A program made the position numbers and the translations under genes. 64,000 bases of DNA from Alphaproteobacteria bacterium (GTDB lineage: Bacteria; Pseudomonadota; Alphaproteobacteria; Micropepsales; Micropepsaceae). Location: assembly GCA_021325375.1 (NCBI GenBank), contig JAJPHG010000002.1, forward strand, positions 1 through 64,000, read 5' to 3'. Shown here piece after piece: positions 1 to 7,957 of this stretch. Below the pieces are notes generated by a model. The model saw only the letters and a program-made list of their open reading frames with translations. It had not been told where the DNA came from and did not search any database. How positions within the stretch are numbered: position 1 is the first letter of the stretch; every line of letters starts with the position of its first letter.

Positions 1-417
1 AGCGGCTGCGTGTACGGTCGCCGCTTATACGAGATCATGCGCTACTGGGACGAAGACCATCCCGAGTGGGATACGGAAGAGCACGACTTCGCCGCCGCAT
101 GGCGCAAGCAACCCAAATGGGTCGTGTCGCGCTCGCTGAAGTCGGTCGGCCCCAACGCCACCCTTGTCGGGGATGATGTCGAGGCGGCGATGCGCGGGCT
201 GAAGGCTCAGCTCGGCGGGGAGATCGATGTCGGCGGACCGGAACTGGCAGGAAGCCTCACCGAGCTTGGTCTCATCGACGAGTATCGTCTCTACTTCCGG
301 CCGTTTGTGCTGGGCGGCGGCAAACCCTACTTCGCCGCCCCCCGGCCGCCGCTCCGCCTCGTCGCAGCCGAACCCGTCGGCGAAGACGCCGTAAGGCTGA
401 CATACGTCCCTGCCTGA
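1..417 (+). CDS. Dihydrofolate reductase family protein (RibD C-terminal domain), 3' part
   Basis: The reading frame is open at the left edge, so only the C-terminal 138 or so residues are seen; an internal GTG at 10 is not a convincing start. The sequence around residues 77-100, with VGGPELAGSL followed by GLIDEYRLYFRPFVLGGGKP, is the typical end of the RibD_C/DHFR-like fold, which binds NAD(P)H and reduces a pterin- or flavin-precursor-like substrate. The true substrate of this stand-alone family is usually unknown. The stop codon (415-417) touches the first bases of the guaA-like repeat that follows, so the gene ends exactly at a recombination scar. Family call is firm; the substrate is not known. 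Confidence 0.85.
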   Translation, partial: SGCVYGRRLYEIMRYWDEDHPEWDTEEHDFAAAWRKQPKWVVSRSLKSVGPNATLVGDDVEAAMRGLKAQLGGEIDVGGPELAGSLTELGLIDEYRLYFRPFVLGGGKPYFAAPRPPLRLVAAEPVGEDAVRLTYVPA

Positions 418-486
418 TCGTGCCGGGCGGTTTGCTCGTCACGTCGTGGACGACGCGGTTCACGCGGCGAACTTCGTTGACGATGC
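416..486 (-). repeat. Degenerate copy of the guaA 3' end (candidate att site, left)
   Basis: These 71 bases align without gaps to 3272-3342, inside the 3' end of the intact guaA gene, with 10 mismatches (about 86% identity). On the minus strand they encode NEVRRVNRVVHDVTSKPPGT, matching [20 protein letters not shown] of GuaA. The 3' end of guaA is a known chromosomal attachment site for genomic islands, so a second copy in the same orientation 2.8 kb away is a plausible att direct repeat. Similarity stops four codons before the GuaA stop codon. Decay of an old partial duplication is the alternative. Confidence 0.7.
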
Positions 487-488
487 CC

Positions 489-659
489 AACCCGCCGCGC
501 CGCCACTTCGCCATGAGCGGGATAGTGCGTGCTCTCCGGAGTGGTGGGCCCGATATCCACCGCCACTCATCCCCGCGCCGCGATATGCGCGGCAATAGCC
601 TGCCGGAGCGCAATGGCCGCGTGATCGCTGGAGAGGACGGTGCGGTCGTTGGTGGTCAT
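489..659 (-). pseudogene. rpiB: rpiB 5' fragment (ribose-5-phosphate isomerase B), with in-frame stop
   Basis: From ATG 659 the minus strand reads 30 residues containing VLSSDHAAIALRQAIAAHI, then a TGA (569-567), then in the same frame VDIGPTTPESTHYPAHGE. This is the N-terminal third of the RpiB/LacAB isomerase family, including the SDHA motif and the conserved Tyr-Pro. Homology ends near 489, where the guaA-like repeat begins in another frame. RpiB interconverts ribose-5-phosphate and ribulose-5-phosphate. Here about 60 of roughly 145 residues remain, with a nonsense codon, so it is a dead fragment. The TGA replaces what is normally a His-Glu-Val stretch. Confidence 0.75.
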
Positions 660-760
660 GGAGTGGTCGTCCCCGTTGCTGGAAAGAAATCTGGCGACTT
701 GTCCGAGTCGGAACAACTCACCGATGCGTTGCCGTCTTGAATCTGCTCTTAACTAGTTGC

Positions 761-1579
761 CTACGGAGGCGCATTCCCGCCAGCCAAGGCTCTGTCGATT
801 TCCGATGCCAACTTATCCTCACCCCATATTTCAAACGGTATGTCGAGCAGAGCTTTTATTTCCGCTGACAATATCGGATGCGCGATACCGGATCTGCTCC
901 AATCTAGCTTTACATCGCGAGTGACAAGTACAGCTCGAGAGAATCTATCGCCCCTTGCACGGGCCATTTGAAGGCCGGTGAGAAAGTCGGCCCAGATGAA
1001 GAAATCACCATCTCCATCGTCCTTAAATCCAGGAGGCGTCTTCGTTCTTTTGCGATAGGCGGCAACCTCTGCAAGCTGCAGCCGCGGTGCGTACGACACT
1101 ATAGCTCGCTGTTTCAGCAGATCTAATACTGTTCCTGTTTTCCGAATCGTTGCCTCGTCATATATATGACCGTGCTGAGTTCGAAATTCCTCCAGAAGCT
1201 CATCAATCTTTTCAGCGTACGATTCAAAAAATGGCTCGGCTCGTTTCAGCTCCGATTGAAACGCATCGAACTTACCTTTCACCTTGGTTGCGATCGTTTC
1301 TACAGCCTGCAGCTGATTATTCCAGAATTCTTGAATCGCTTGCCCCGGAAGAACAAGCGGGGCTAAGTGCTGCGAGCGAAGATAGTCTAGAATATCTTCA
1401 CTCTTACGGTGCGAGCCAAGTCGCAAGAATGAACTCGAATCAAAGCCTATCGCCGTCTGCATCAAACCGACAACGGGAGCATCAGCTCTAAGCGCTAACA
1501 TAAGCGCGCTGAGCGCGTCGCCTGACGTTCTACGTGTGAGAACGTTTATAAGGGTCTGCTCATCCTGGCCAAGATCCAT
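761..1579 (-). CDS. PIN-like domain nuclease (PIN_8/DUF4935 type)
   Basis: 272 residues from ATG 1579. A PIN-type acidic site can be seen: AIGFDSSSFLRLGS near residue 47, VLPGQAIQEFWNN with a Glu near residue 84, then PPGFKDDGDGDFFIWADF and AVLVTRDVKLDW toward the C-terminus. This order and the VTRD.K.DW ending are those of PIN_8 proteins, metal-dependent RNases often found in defence or toxin loci. A long charged helical stretch (about residues 90-180) separates the halves. The gene starts 13 bp after the DUF262 stop; an upstream start at 1696 would overlap that gene by 104 bp. There is no clear ribosome site, so translational coupling is likely. Base composition is AT-richer than the neighbouring core genes. 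Confidence 0.75.
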   Translation of the reverse strand: MDLGQDEQTLINVLTRRTSGDALSALMLALRADAPVVGLMQTAIGFDSSSFLRLGSHRKSEDILDYLRSQHLAPLVLPGQAIQEFWNNQLQAVETIATKVKGKFDAFQSELKRAEPFFESYAEKIDELLEEFRTQHGHIYDEATIRKTGTVLDLLKQRAIVSYAPRLQLAEVAAYRKRTKTPPGFKDDGDGDFFIWADFLTGLQMARARGDRFSRAVLVTRDVKLDWSRSGIAHPILSAEIKALLDIPFEIWGEDKLASEIDRALAGGNAPP

Positions 1580-1592
1580 ATTCTGACGACCG

Positions 1593-3203
1593 CTAATACC
1601 AAATGTCGCCAGCGCTCTCTGCCAATTTTGCGCCCATCTTTTCCACTGCCCTCGCATCCCAGTCTCGAATCTTCTCCAAGCGGTCGACCCACTCACCCTT
1701 GATGGCAGATGGCAGGAGAGCCTCTTTGAAACCGCGCCACGTTGTTGCCTCTTCGGGCCGCTTGCTCAAATCGGAGAGGAAAGTGTTACCTACTGTGGCA
1801 CCCCAATACGCCCCATCTTCTTTACTCATTCCTGTCCAATCTTCGAACTGCCGCGCCCATATAAAATGGAGCGTACCCTCTATTTCCGGGGTGGTTGTTT
1901 GCTCCACTATCGATCTGCGAAGAAATGCGAGAATGCTTTTGCTGAAGGAACGTCGCCGCAACTGGTCGACGAAGTCCTCCTTTCCAGGATTGAGGTCTCG
2001 CAGATTGCGCTCCAGAATCTTCCATGAGCCGCTTTCAAACACCCCTTTAGCGGCCTCACCGAATCGCCTTTCGACGTTACCCGTGCCTAGACCGCCAACT
2101 ACGATACGACGCACGACCAATCGCAGCACATACCGCATACCATTTAGAGAATCTTGCCCTTCGGAAACAGCAAGCAATATCGGGCGTACTGCGATGACCC
2201 CAAGGTTGTTTAAGGCCGCAAAAATCCCCAGGGCCTCAGGTTTTGCAGGGCCAGGCAGGGTGGGATCCATCATCTGCAGATATAAAGGTAGATGTTTCTC
2301 AAGAAGCTTGAGTAGTTGTAGCGTGCTGGGCGGCTTCTTTTCCGAATGCTCTTCTCTTCCGGCTAAGAATCCGAAAAGATCCTTTGGCAGGATATGACCG
2401 CTTTCGACCGTAACAGCATGTCGAATGAACTGAACGAACGTGGCGCCGTCGCCCCCGAACTGTTTCGCGATTTCCTTCCATTTCTTATAACGCTGGTTGC
2501 GAATTACATCGGAACCTTCGCTCAACACATAGTTCTTCAACAAATCGGCGGTGGTCAATTCCTTGCCGCGCGTATTGATTACTTCATAAACTTGGTAAGC
2601 TGATGATGCGTCCGGATGAACAAACACTGCAAAATAGAGCCTATGGGTGAGGAAATCGGCCCATTTTCCGAGACGTTTGAACGCATTGGTGCTCAGGTCT
2701 TCTCTAAGTTTACCTCTAAGAAGGTCATACGATTCAACCATCCGCGAAGAAACTGAGTCTTCCTCGTCAATGTCTGTAGGTGACACTCCTGTTTTGATAA
2801 TGGTTTGAAATGTGCGGTTATCAGTCTCATCAGACAGGATTATCCGCGGCTCAATTTTATCCGTGTCGTAGTCGATAGACTGGATGAAGTCCGCTTGGAT
2901 GCGATCCGCAAGAGCGCGCCGATCTCTAATGGCCTCATAGTATATAGCGGTGGCCAGGAGGGTCAGCGTAAGAAGTCGCTGCTGGCCATCGACTACGAAT
3001 TTCCTCTTTGGTCTATCAGTCAGAATGACTAGGCCGAGGAAATAGGGCTGATCGTCGTCAAGGCTCGCTTGAAGATCGTCCCAAAATTCGGTGACTTCAT
3101 CTTCGGACCAGGAATATTCCCGCTGAAACTGTGGCACTTCGAACGTGAAGCCTGAAAGTAGCTTACCCGCGCTACTTGCAGATGCATTTAGTGGTGGCTG
3201 CAC
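1593..3203 (-). CDS. DUF262 (GmrS-like) protein with degenerate DUF1524-like C-terminus
   Basis: 536 residues. The N-terminus has VPQFQREYSWSEDEVTEFW and the hallmark FVVDGQQRLLTL of the DUF262 ParB/Srx-fold NTPase, as in the N-terminal half of GmrSD type IV restriction enzymes. The C-terminal 100 residues sit where DUF1524, an HNH nuclease, normally lies. A GTLHFIWARQ stretch occupies the place of the usual HIxP, GNTFLS resembles GNLTLL, and the later conserved Asn is not evident, so the HNH site may be inactive. It is upstream of and probably co-transcribed with the PIN-like gene. DUF262 proteins sense modified DNA or phage signals through nucleotide hydrolysis; that role here is inference. 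Confidence 0.8.
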   Translation of the reverse strand: MQPPLNASASSAGKLLSGFTFEVPQFQREYSWSEDEVTEFWDDLQASLDDDQPYFLGLVILTDRPKRKFVVDGQQRLLTLTLLATAIYYEAIRDRRALADRIQADFIQSIDYDTDKIEPRIILSDETDNRTFQTIIKTGVSPTDIDEEDSVSSRMVESYDLLRGKLREDLSTNAFKRLGKWADFLTHRLYFAVFVHPDASSAYQVYEVINTRGKELTTADLLKNYVLSEGSDVIRNQRYKKWKEIAKQFGGDGATFVQFIRHAVTVESGHILPKDLFGFLAGREEHSEKKPPSTLQLLKLLEKHLPLYLQMMDPTLPGPAKPEALGIFAALNNLGVIAVRPILLAVSEGQDSLNGMRYVLRLVVRRIVVGGLGTGNVERRFGEAAKGVFESGSWKILERNLRDLNPGKEDFVDQLRRRSFSKSILAFLRRSIVEQTTTPEIEGTLHFIWARQFEDWTGMSKEDGAYWGATVGNTFLSDLSKRPEEATTWRGFKEALLPSAIKGEWVDRLEKIRDWDARAVEKMGAKLAESAGDIWY

Positions 3204-3259
3204 AGCGTAGCTCCTCTAGCACCATTGTCGCACGTTTTCCGGAGGAAAGGTAAGCCACT

Positions 3260-4810
3260 CTACTCCCACTCGATCGTGCCCGGCGGCTTGCTCGTGATGT
3301 CATACACCACGCGGTTCACGCCGCGGACTTCGTTGACGATGCGGGTCGAGACGCGCGCCAAAAAGGAATGCTCGAACGGGTAGTAATCCGCCGTCATGCC
3401 GTCGCTGCTGGTGACAGCGCGCAGGGCGAGCACGAAGTCGTAGGTTCGCCCGTCGCCCATCACGCCCACCGTGCGCACCGGGAGCAATACCGCGAAGGCT
3501 TGCCAGATCTCGTCGTACAATCCCGCCTTGCGGATCTCGTCCAGGTAGACGGTGTCGGCCTTGCGCAGGATGTCGAGCTTCTCGCGCGTGATCTCGCCGG
3601 GCACGCGGATCGCAAGCCCAGGCCCCGGGAAGGGATGGCGGCCGACGAAATGCGCAGGCATCCCCAGCTCGCGGCCGAGCGCGCGCACCTCGTCCTTGAA
3701 GAGATCGCGCAACGGCTCGACCAGCTTCAACTTCATCCGCTCCGGCAAGCCGCCGACATTGTGATGCGACTTGATCGTCACCGACGGCCCGCCGGTCGCG
3801 CTCACGCTCTCGATCACGTCGGGATAGAGCGTGCCCTGTGCCAGGAACTCGGCGCCGCCGATCTTCCTGGCCTCCTCGTCGAACACCTCGATGAAGGCGG
3901 CGCCGATGATCTTGCGCTTCCGCTCGGGGTCGCTCACGCCCGCGAGCCGGCCTAAGAACATCTCCGACGCATCGGCGTGGATGAGCGGGATGTTGTAGTG
4001 GCCGCGGAACAGCGACACCACCTCGTCCGCCTCGCCCGCGCGCATCAATCCGGTGTCGACGAAGATGCAGGTGAGCTGGTCGCCGATCGCCTCGTGGATG
4101 AGCACCGCGGCGACGGAGGAATCCACGCCGCCCGACAAGCCGCAGATCACCTTGGCGCTACCCACCTGCGCGCGAATGCGCCCCACCATCGCCTCGCGGA
4201 ACGCGTGCATGTTCCACTCCGGCTTGATGCCGGCGATGTCGATGACGAAGTTCCTGTACATCTGCGCGCCGCGCGGCGTGTGCACGACCTCGGGATGGAA
4301 CTGGATGCCGTAGAGCTTGCGCGTCTCGTCGGCGATCACCGCGAACGGGGAATGCTCGCTGGTCGCGACCACGGCGAAGCCGGGCGGCATGGCGGTGATC
4401 TTGTCGCCGTGGTTCATCCACACCGGCTCGCTGTCGCCGATCCGGCCCAGCCCCGCGAGCAGCGGCGAGCTCTTCTGAATCGTGATGTCGCTGCGGCCGA
4501 ACTCGCGATGGTGTCCGCCCTCGACCTTTCCGCCAAGCTGCTCGGCCATCGCCATCTCGCCGTAGCAGATGCCGAGCACAGGCACGCCCATCTCGAAGAC
4601 GCGCTGCGGCGCGCGCGGCGCGCCTTCATCCGTCACGCTCGCCGGCCCTCCGGAGAGGATGATGGCGCGCGGCGGCGGCGAGGACGCGAGCGCGGCATCC
4701 GCTTTGTTGAAGGGGACGATCTCGCAATAGACGCCCGCCTCGCGCACGCGGCGCGCGATCAGCTGGGTCACCTGCGAGCCGAAGTCGAGCACGAGGACGG
4801 GAGCTGCCAT
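3260..4810 (-). CDS. guaA: GMP synthase (glutamine-hydrolysing)
   Basis: 516 residues, full family length. It converts XMP, ATP and glutamine to GMP in the cytosol, the last step of guanine nucleotide synthesis. An N-terminal class I glutamine amidotransferase domain shows [10 protein letters not shown] with the nucleophilic Cys and FHPEVVHT with the catalytic His. The ATP pyrophosphatase domain has the PP-loop [11 protein letters not shown] near residue 225. The C-terminal dimerisation domain ends in [18 protein letters not shown] differs slightly from the usual GICYGMQ. Together with guaB and rsmB nearby it matches the usual alphaproteobacterial arrangement. Its 3' end borders a candidate island. 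Confidence 0.97.
   Translation of the reverse strand: MAAPVLVLDFGSQVTQLIARRVREAGVYCEIVPFNKADAALASSPPPRAIILSGGPASVTDEGAPRAPQRVFEMGVPVLGICYGEMAMAEQLGGKVEGGHHREFGRSDITIQKSSPLLAGLGRIGDSEPVWMNHGDKITAMPPGFAVVATSEHSPFAVIADETRKLYGIQFHPEVVHTPRGAQMYRNFVIDIAGIKPEWNMHAFREAMVGRIRAQVGSAKVICGLSGGVDSSVAAVLIHEAIGDQLTCIFVDTGLMRAGEADEVVSLFRGHYNIPLIHADASEMFLGRLAGVSDPERKRKIIGAAFIEVFDEEARKIGGAEFLAQGTLYPDVIESVSATGGPSVTIKSHHNVGGLPERMKLKLVEPLRDLFKDEVRALGRELGMPAHFVGRHPFPGPGLAIRVPGEITREKLDILRKADTVYLDEIRKAGLYDEIWQAFAVLLPVRTVGVMGDGRTYDFVLALRAVTSSDGMTADYYPFEHSFLARVSTRIVNEVRGVNRVVYDITSKPPGTIEWE
3272..3342 (-). repeat. guaA 3'-end copy (candidate att site, right, inside intact guaA)
   Basis: These 71 bases are the penultimate part of the intact guaA coding region and match 416-486 at 61 of 71 positions. 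If an element integrated here, this side rebuilt the guaA 3' end. The last codons (WE and stop) lie outside the match. Confidence 0.6.
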
Positions 4811-4892
4811 GGCGGGATTTACCCAGAGAGTCGCGATCTGTCCAGCGCGTCGGGGGACTCTGCATTCATGGCGGCTATGACGGGTTTGGACG

Positions 4893-6135
4893 CTACTGCG
4901 CCGACACGCTGAAAATGATCCCCATATCGTGCGCGCCGCCCCTGGTGGTGGTGCCGTAGAGTTTCCCGTCGGGGCCTTTGGTCAATCCCCCGGACGGCTG
5001 GGCTCCGTCGCCCGGCGGACCGGTAAAGTCATGCAGGAGGGTGAAGTTTCCCTGGAGATCGAGCTTGAAGATCGTTCCGAACTCGCCCGCGGCGCCGCCG
5101 CTGTTGGCCGCGCCATAGAGCTGCTTGCCGATCAGCAGCATGTCGCCCGCGGGGATCCCGCCGTCGTCGCCCCCGGTGAAGCTATAGAGCGGGCTCCACG
5201 TTCCGCCCGGGCTGAGCGCGAAGACGTAGCCAAGGCCGCCGCTGAAATCCGTGCCGTAAAGATTGCCCGCCTTGTCGCGCGCCATCCCGCCGCCCAGCCC
5301 CACGCCTCCGGTCAAGGTGTGAAGGACGGTGAATGCGCCGTCGGTCGAGACCTTGAAGATCGTACCGCTGGCGCTGCCGCCGATGGTGGCGACGCCGTAA
5401 AGGTCCTTGCCGTGCCGTACGAGACCGCCGAGCGGTTCTGCCCCGTCGGTGCCGACAAGCGCGTGCAGAACTCGGAATTTTCCGTTGGCCGTGAGCTCGA
5501 ACACCGTGCCGTCGGTGTTCCCGCCGCCGTCCTGAAACGTCGTGCCGAAGAGATTTCCTTTGGCCATTGGCCGCGAGCTCGAACACCGTGCCGTTCCCGT
5601 GGGCGCCGTCTTCCTGCGTCGTGCCGTAGAAATTCCCATTGGCGTCACGCGTCAGCGTGGCACTGGGCGAGGTGCCATCGGTTGCCTGGTTGAAATCATG
5701 AAGAACGACCAGCGTACCGGACGATGTCAGCTTGAAGACGCCGCCCCAGCCGGCGCCGCCGCCCCCTGTCGTGCCGTAGAGATCGCCGGTGGCGGGATCG
5801 AGGGTCAAGCCGGTCTCGGGAACGCGGCCATCGCTTCCGCCCGTGAAGGAATACGCCAGCGTGAAATCCCCGGTGGGACTCAGCTTGAAGATCGTCCCGT
5901 CCCCGAAAGATCCGCCCACCGCCGTCGTGCCGTACAGATTGCCGGCGCCGTCGAGCACCAGATTCCCGTTCGGGCCGGAACCGTCGCTGCCGCTGAAGCT
6001 ATGGAGCACCTGATAGTGCCTTGCCTGCGCGGCCGGTACAAAGGCCGTGCTCAACAGCGCACAAGCCAGCAGCAGCGAGCGGCAAGTGCCGGGACGGACA
6101 TGTTTCCTCCACTGGCGCTTGAAGCGCCGTTTCAA
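4893..6135 (-). pseudogene. GloVer-repeat secreted protein, disrupted by a deletion/frameshift
   Basis: From ATG 6135 the product has a signal peptide (CRSLLLACALLSTAFVPAAQA) and then tandem repeats of about 35 residues of the form NLYGTT..GG....GTIFKL with LHSFSG and DG, the TIGR03803 'GloVer' repeat. The frame is lost near 5570: the repeat motif GTVFELAANG runs directly into KGNLFGTTFQDGG in a second frame, which continues cleanly to the stop at 4893. About 25 residues of a repeat seem to be missing at the joint, which fits slippage between repeats. Function of the family is unknown; a secreted beta-propeller-like structure is likely. It interrupts the rsmB-guaA neighbourhood. Confidence 0.75.
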
Positions 6136-6236
6136 TCGGCCCGTGCATCGTGAAAAACCTGTAACGGTGTAGAGCGCCGCCGCCGTGCAGTCCAGGCATG
6201 CGGCTCGAGCGCGCGGCGCCCGCTTCGCGCCGCAGC

Positions 6237-6647
6237 CTATGTCTTGGGCTCATAGCCGGGCACCCATTTCTCGTGGCGCGGCAGATCGTCGGCGATGGTC
6301 CACCACGAGGCCTTGGACGAGGCGAACACGTGCAGCACCGGACGCACGCCCGGATCGTCGTCGAGCAGCCCCGCCGGGATGCTCACGGTGGTGAGATAAG
6401 GCGCCTTTCCGGGCGCGGGACAGCCGCAAACCCGGCAGCGCTTGCGCCGGCTTCCGGGGGAGGATTCGAACTCCGCCATCATGTCCTCGCCGGAGAGGAA
6501 ACGGAACTTGTCCTGGGCGACATGGGCATAGGTGGCGAACGCGGCGCCGCTGAGCTTGCGGCAATGGACGCAGTGGCAATGGGTGAGCGCCAGCACCTTG
6601 TCGATCTCGAAGCGAATCGCCCCGCACAGGCAGCTTCCGCGAATCAT
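6237..6647 (-). CDS. GFA family protein (glutathione-dependent formaldehyde-activating-like)
   Basis: 136 residues from ATG 6647, preceded by a good GGAGG site. The zinc-binding pattern of the GFA/CENP-V fold is clear: GSCLCGAIRFE at the start, HCHCVHCRKLSGAAF near residues 23-37, and RCRVCGCPAP near 70-79. In the founding enzyme the fold helps form S-hydroxymethylglutathione, but most family members have no known substrate. The start overlaps the rsmB stop (ATGA), so it is read in the same transcript. Confidence 0.9.
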   Translation of the reverse strand: MIRGSCLCGAIRFEIDKVLALTHCHCVHCRKLSGAAFATYAHVAQDKFRFLSGEDMMAEFESSPGSRRKRCRVCGCPAPGKAPYLTTVSIPAGLLDDDPGVRPVLHVFASSKASWWTIADDLPRHEKWVPGYEPKT

Positions 6648-7957
6648 GCTTGTCCTCCGTCCGCCGGGCCGTATCGCAGCACGGCCGCGAAAAAACCATC
6701 CGTGCCGGTCGAAAGCGGCGAGGCGCGGAACGCGTCGCCCGAGGCCGAGAAGCCGGGATGGGATTTTAGGAAGCGCGCGATCCGGTCCTCGTTCTCGCAC
6801 GGCAGCACCGAGCAGGTCGCATAGACGAGCCGCCCGCCGGGCTTCACCCGCGCGGCGGCGCGCGCCAGGAGCTCGTCCTGCGTCGCGATGAGCTCGGCCA
6901 GCCGCTCCGGCGTCAGCCGCCAGCGCAGCTCCGGCTGACGGCGCCACGTGCCGGTGCCGGAGCAAGGGGCGTCGAGGAGAACCAAATCAAAATCAAAAGA
7001 ATCTCCCTCTCCCACACGCATGTGGGGGAGAGGGTCGGGGTGAGGGGGTGTCGAAAGTTGGGCTCGCTGCAGCCGCCCCCTCACCCCAGCCCTCTCCCCC
7101 GCTTCGCGGGGGCGAGGGAGCCGCGTGGAAATAATCGACACTCCCGCCCGCTTTGCACGCCGCTCCAATTCCTCGAGCGCCACTTCACGCACGTCCTCCG
7201 CGACGATCTCGCCGTCGTTATTCATCGTCGCCGCCAGCGCCAGCGACTTTCCGCCGGCACCGGCCGCGAGATCGAGCACGCGCTGGCCTGGCCGCGCGTC
7301 GCACAACAGCGACGCAAGCTGCGCCGCCTCGTCCTGGAACTCGAACGCGCCGCTTTCGTAGAGCGTCGTGCGCTCCAGCCCCGTCACACCGGCATCGAGA
7401 CGGATGCCGAGCGGCGAGCGCCGTGTGGGCTCGGCCGCGTAGCCGCCTTCGCGCAGCACGGCCAGAACCTCGTCGCGATCCGCGCGCAGCGTGTTGACGC
7501 GCAGGTCGACCGGTGCACGCGTCTGCAGCGCGCACATCTCGTCGAGCAGGCGATCGCCGAAGGCGCGTGCGAGCTCGCCCTCGAGGAATTCGGGATATTC
7601 GCCCCGCACGTGGAGCGGCGCGTCGCCCGCCGGCGGGGCCGCGATCGCCGCACGCTCGTCCACGCTCAGCGGCGCGGGGCCATAGCCCGTGCCGGCGAAC
7701 AACGCCTCGACATCGCCCTCCTCCAGCACCGATGCTATGGCGAGCGCGCGGGGCGCAGCGCTTCCCATGCGCCAGGCGAACGACGCGCGGTGGCGCAGGA
7801 CGCGATAGACCCGCTCGGCGATCGCGGCGCGGTCCTTGGAGCCGGCAAAGCGGTGCGCCCTGCCCCAATCGCGCAGGTGCCTTTCGACCGGCTTGGCTGT
7901 AGCTTCGATCTCGCCGAGGATATCGATGACGGCTTGCAGACGGGCGACGGGTGTCAT
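6644..7957 (-). CDS. rsmB: 16S rRNA (cytosine-C5) methyltransferase, RsmB/NOP family, with repeat insertion
   Basis: About 437 residues from ATG 7957 (an in-frame ATG also lies at 7987). An N-terminal NusB-like helical domain is followed by the SAM-dependent methyltransferase core: VLDLAAGAGGKSLA, LLDAPCSGTGTWRR with one catalytic Cys, and LVYATCSVLPCEN with the second. It methylates a cytosine in the small-subunit rRNA. Between ERRAKRAGVSII and DFDLVLLDAP lies an in-frame stretch of about 46 residues, rich in Pro, Arg and Gly, that is foreign to the family and is encoded by a palindromic repeat. Whether the enzyme still works depends on this surface loop. The start codon overlaps that of the divergent NUDIX gene. 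Confidence 0.9.
   Translation of the reverse strand: MTPVARLQAVIDILGEIEATAKPVERHLRDWGRAHRFAGSKDRAAIAERVYRVLRHRASFAWRMGSAAPRALAIASVLEEGDVEALFAGTGYGPAPLSVDERAAIAAPPAGDAPLHVRGEYPEFLEGELARAFGDRLLDEMCALQTRAPVDLRVNTLRADRDEVLAVLREGGYAAEPTRRSPLGIRLDAGVTGLERTTLYESGAFEFQDEAAQLASLLCDARPGQRVLDLAAGAGGKSLALAATMNNDGEIVAEDVREVALEELERRAKRAGVSIISTRLPRPREAGERAGVRGRLQRAQLSTPPHPDPLPHMRVGEGDSFDFDLVLLDAPCSGTGTWRRQPELRWRLTPERLAELIATQDELLARAAARVKPGGRLVYATCSVLPCENEDRIARFLKSHPGFSASGDAFRASPLSTGTDGFFAAVLRYGPADGGQA
7003..7123. repeat. Palindromic repeat element inserted in frame inside rsmB
   Basis: A large dyad pairs 7027-7048 with 7076-7097 (20 of 22 bases complementary). The left flank holds a small hairpin (TCCCACACGCATGTGGG), and the right flank one formed by CCCCCGCTTCGCGGGGG. 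The element is about 120 bp, keeps the rsmB frame open, and has no stop codon in that frame. The layout recalls the palindromic elements of Rickettsia that insert in frame into coding genes. Confidence 0.75.

Larger units (their letters stand above)
416..3342. mobile_element. Candidate small genomic island remnant at the guaA 3' end
   Basis: The segment is bounded by two same-orientation copies of the guaA 3' end (416-486 and 3272-3342). Inside are an rpiB fragment and two genes that are visibly AT-richer than the surrounding core genes and look like an anti-phage pair. No integrase is visible between the repeats, so this would be a remnant or a cargo segment whose integrase was lost. What is seen: the repeats, the composition shift and the accessory gene content. 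What is inferred: the mobile origin. Confidence 0.5.

Noticed and set aside
416-740. Plus-strand frame 420-740 as a gene
   Set aside because: It runs antisense to the rpiB and guaA fragments, has no family resemblance and no ribosome site.
3977-4912. Long plus-strand frame (311 codons) opposite guaA
   Set aside because: Antisense shadow: rich in Arg, His, Ala and Asp as expected from the complement of high-GC coding DNA, with no family match, and guaA is certain.
5182-5570. Continuation of the GloVer gene frame to 5182
   Set aside because: After 5570 this frame turns Arg/Gln-rich and loses the repeat, whereas the other frame keeps it; it is a frameshift tail.
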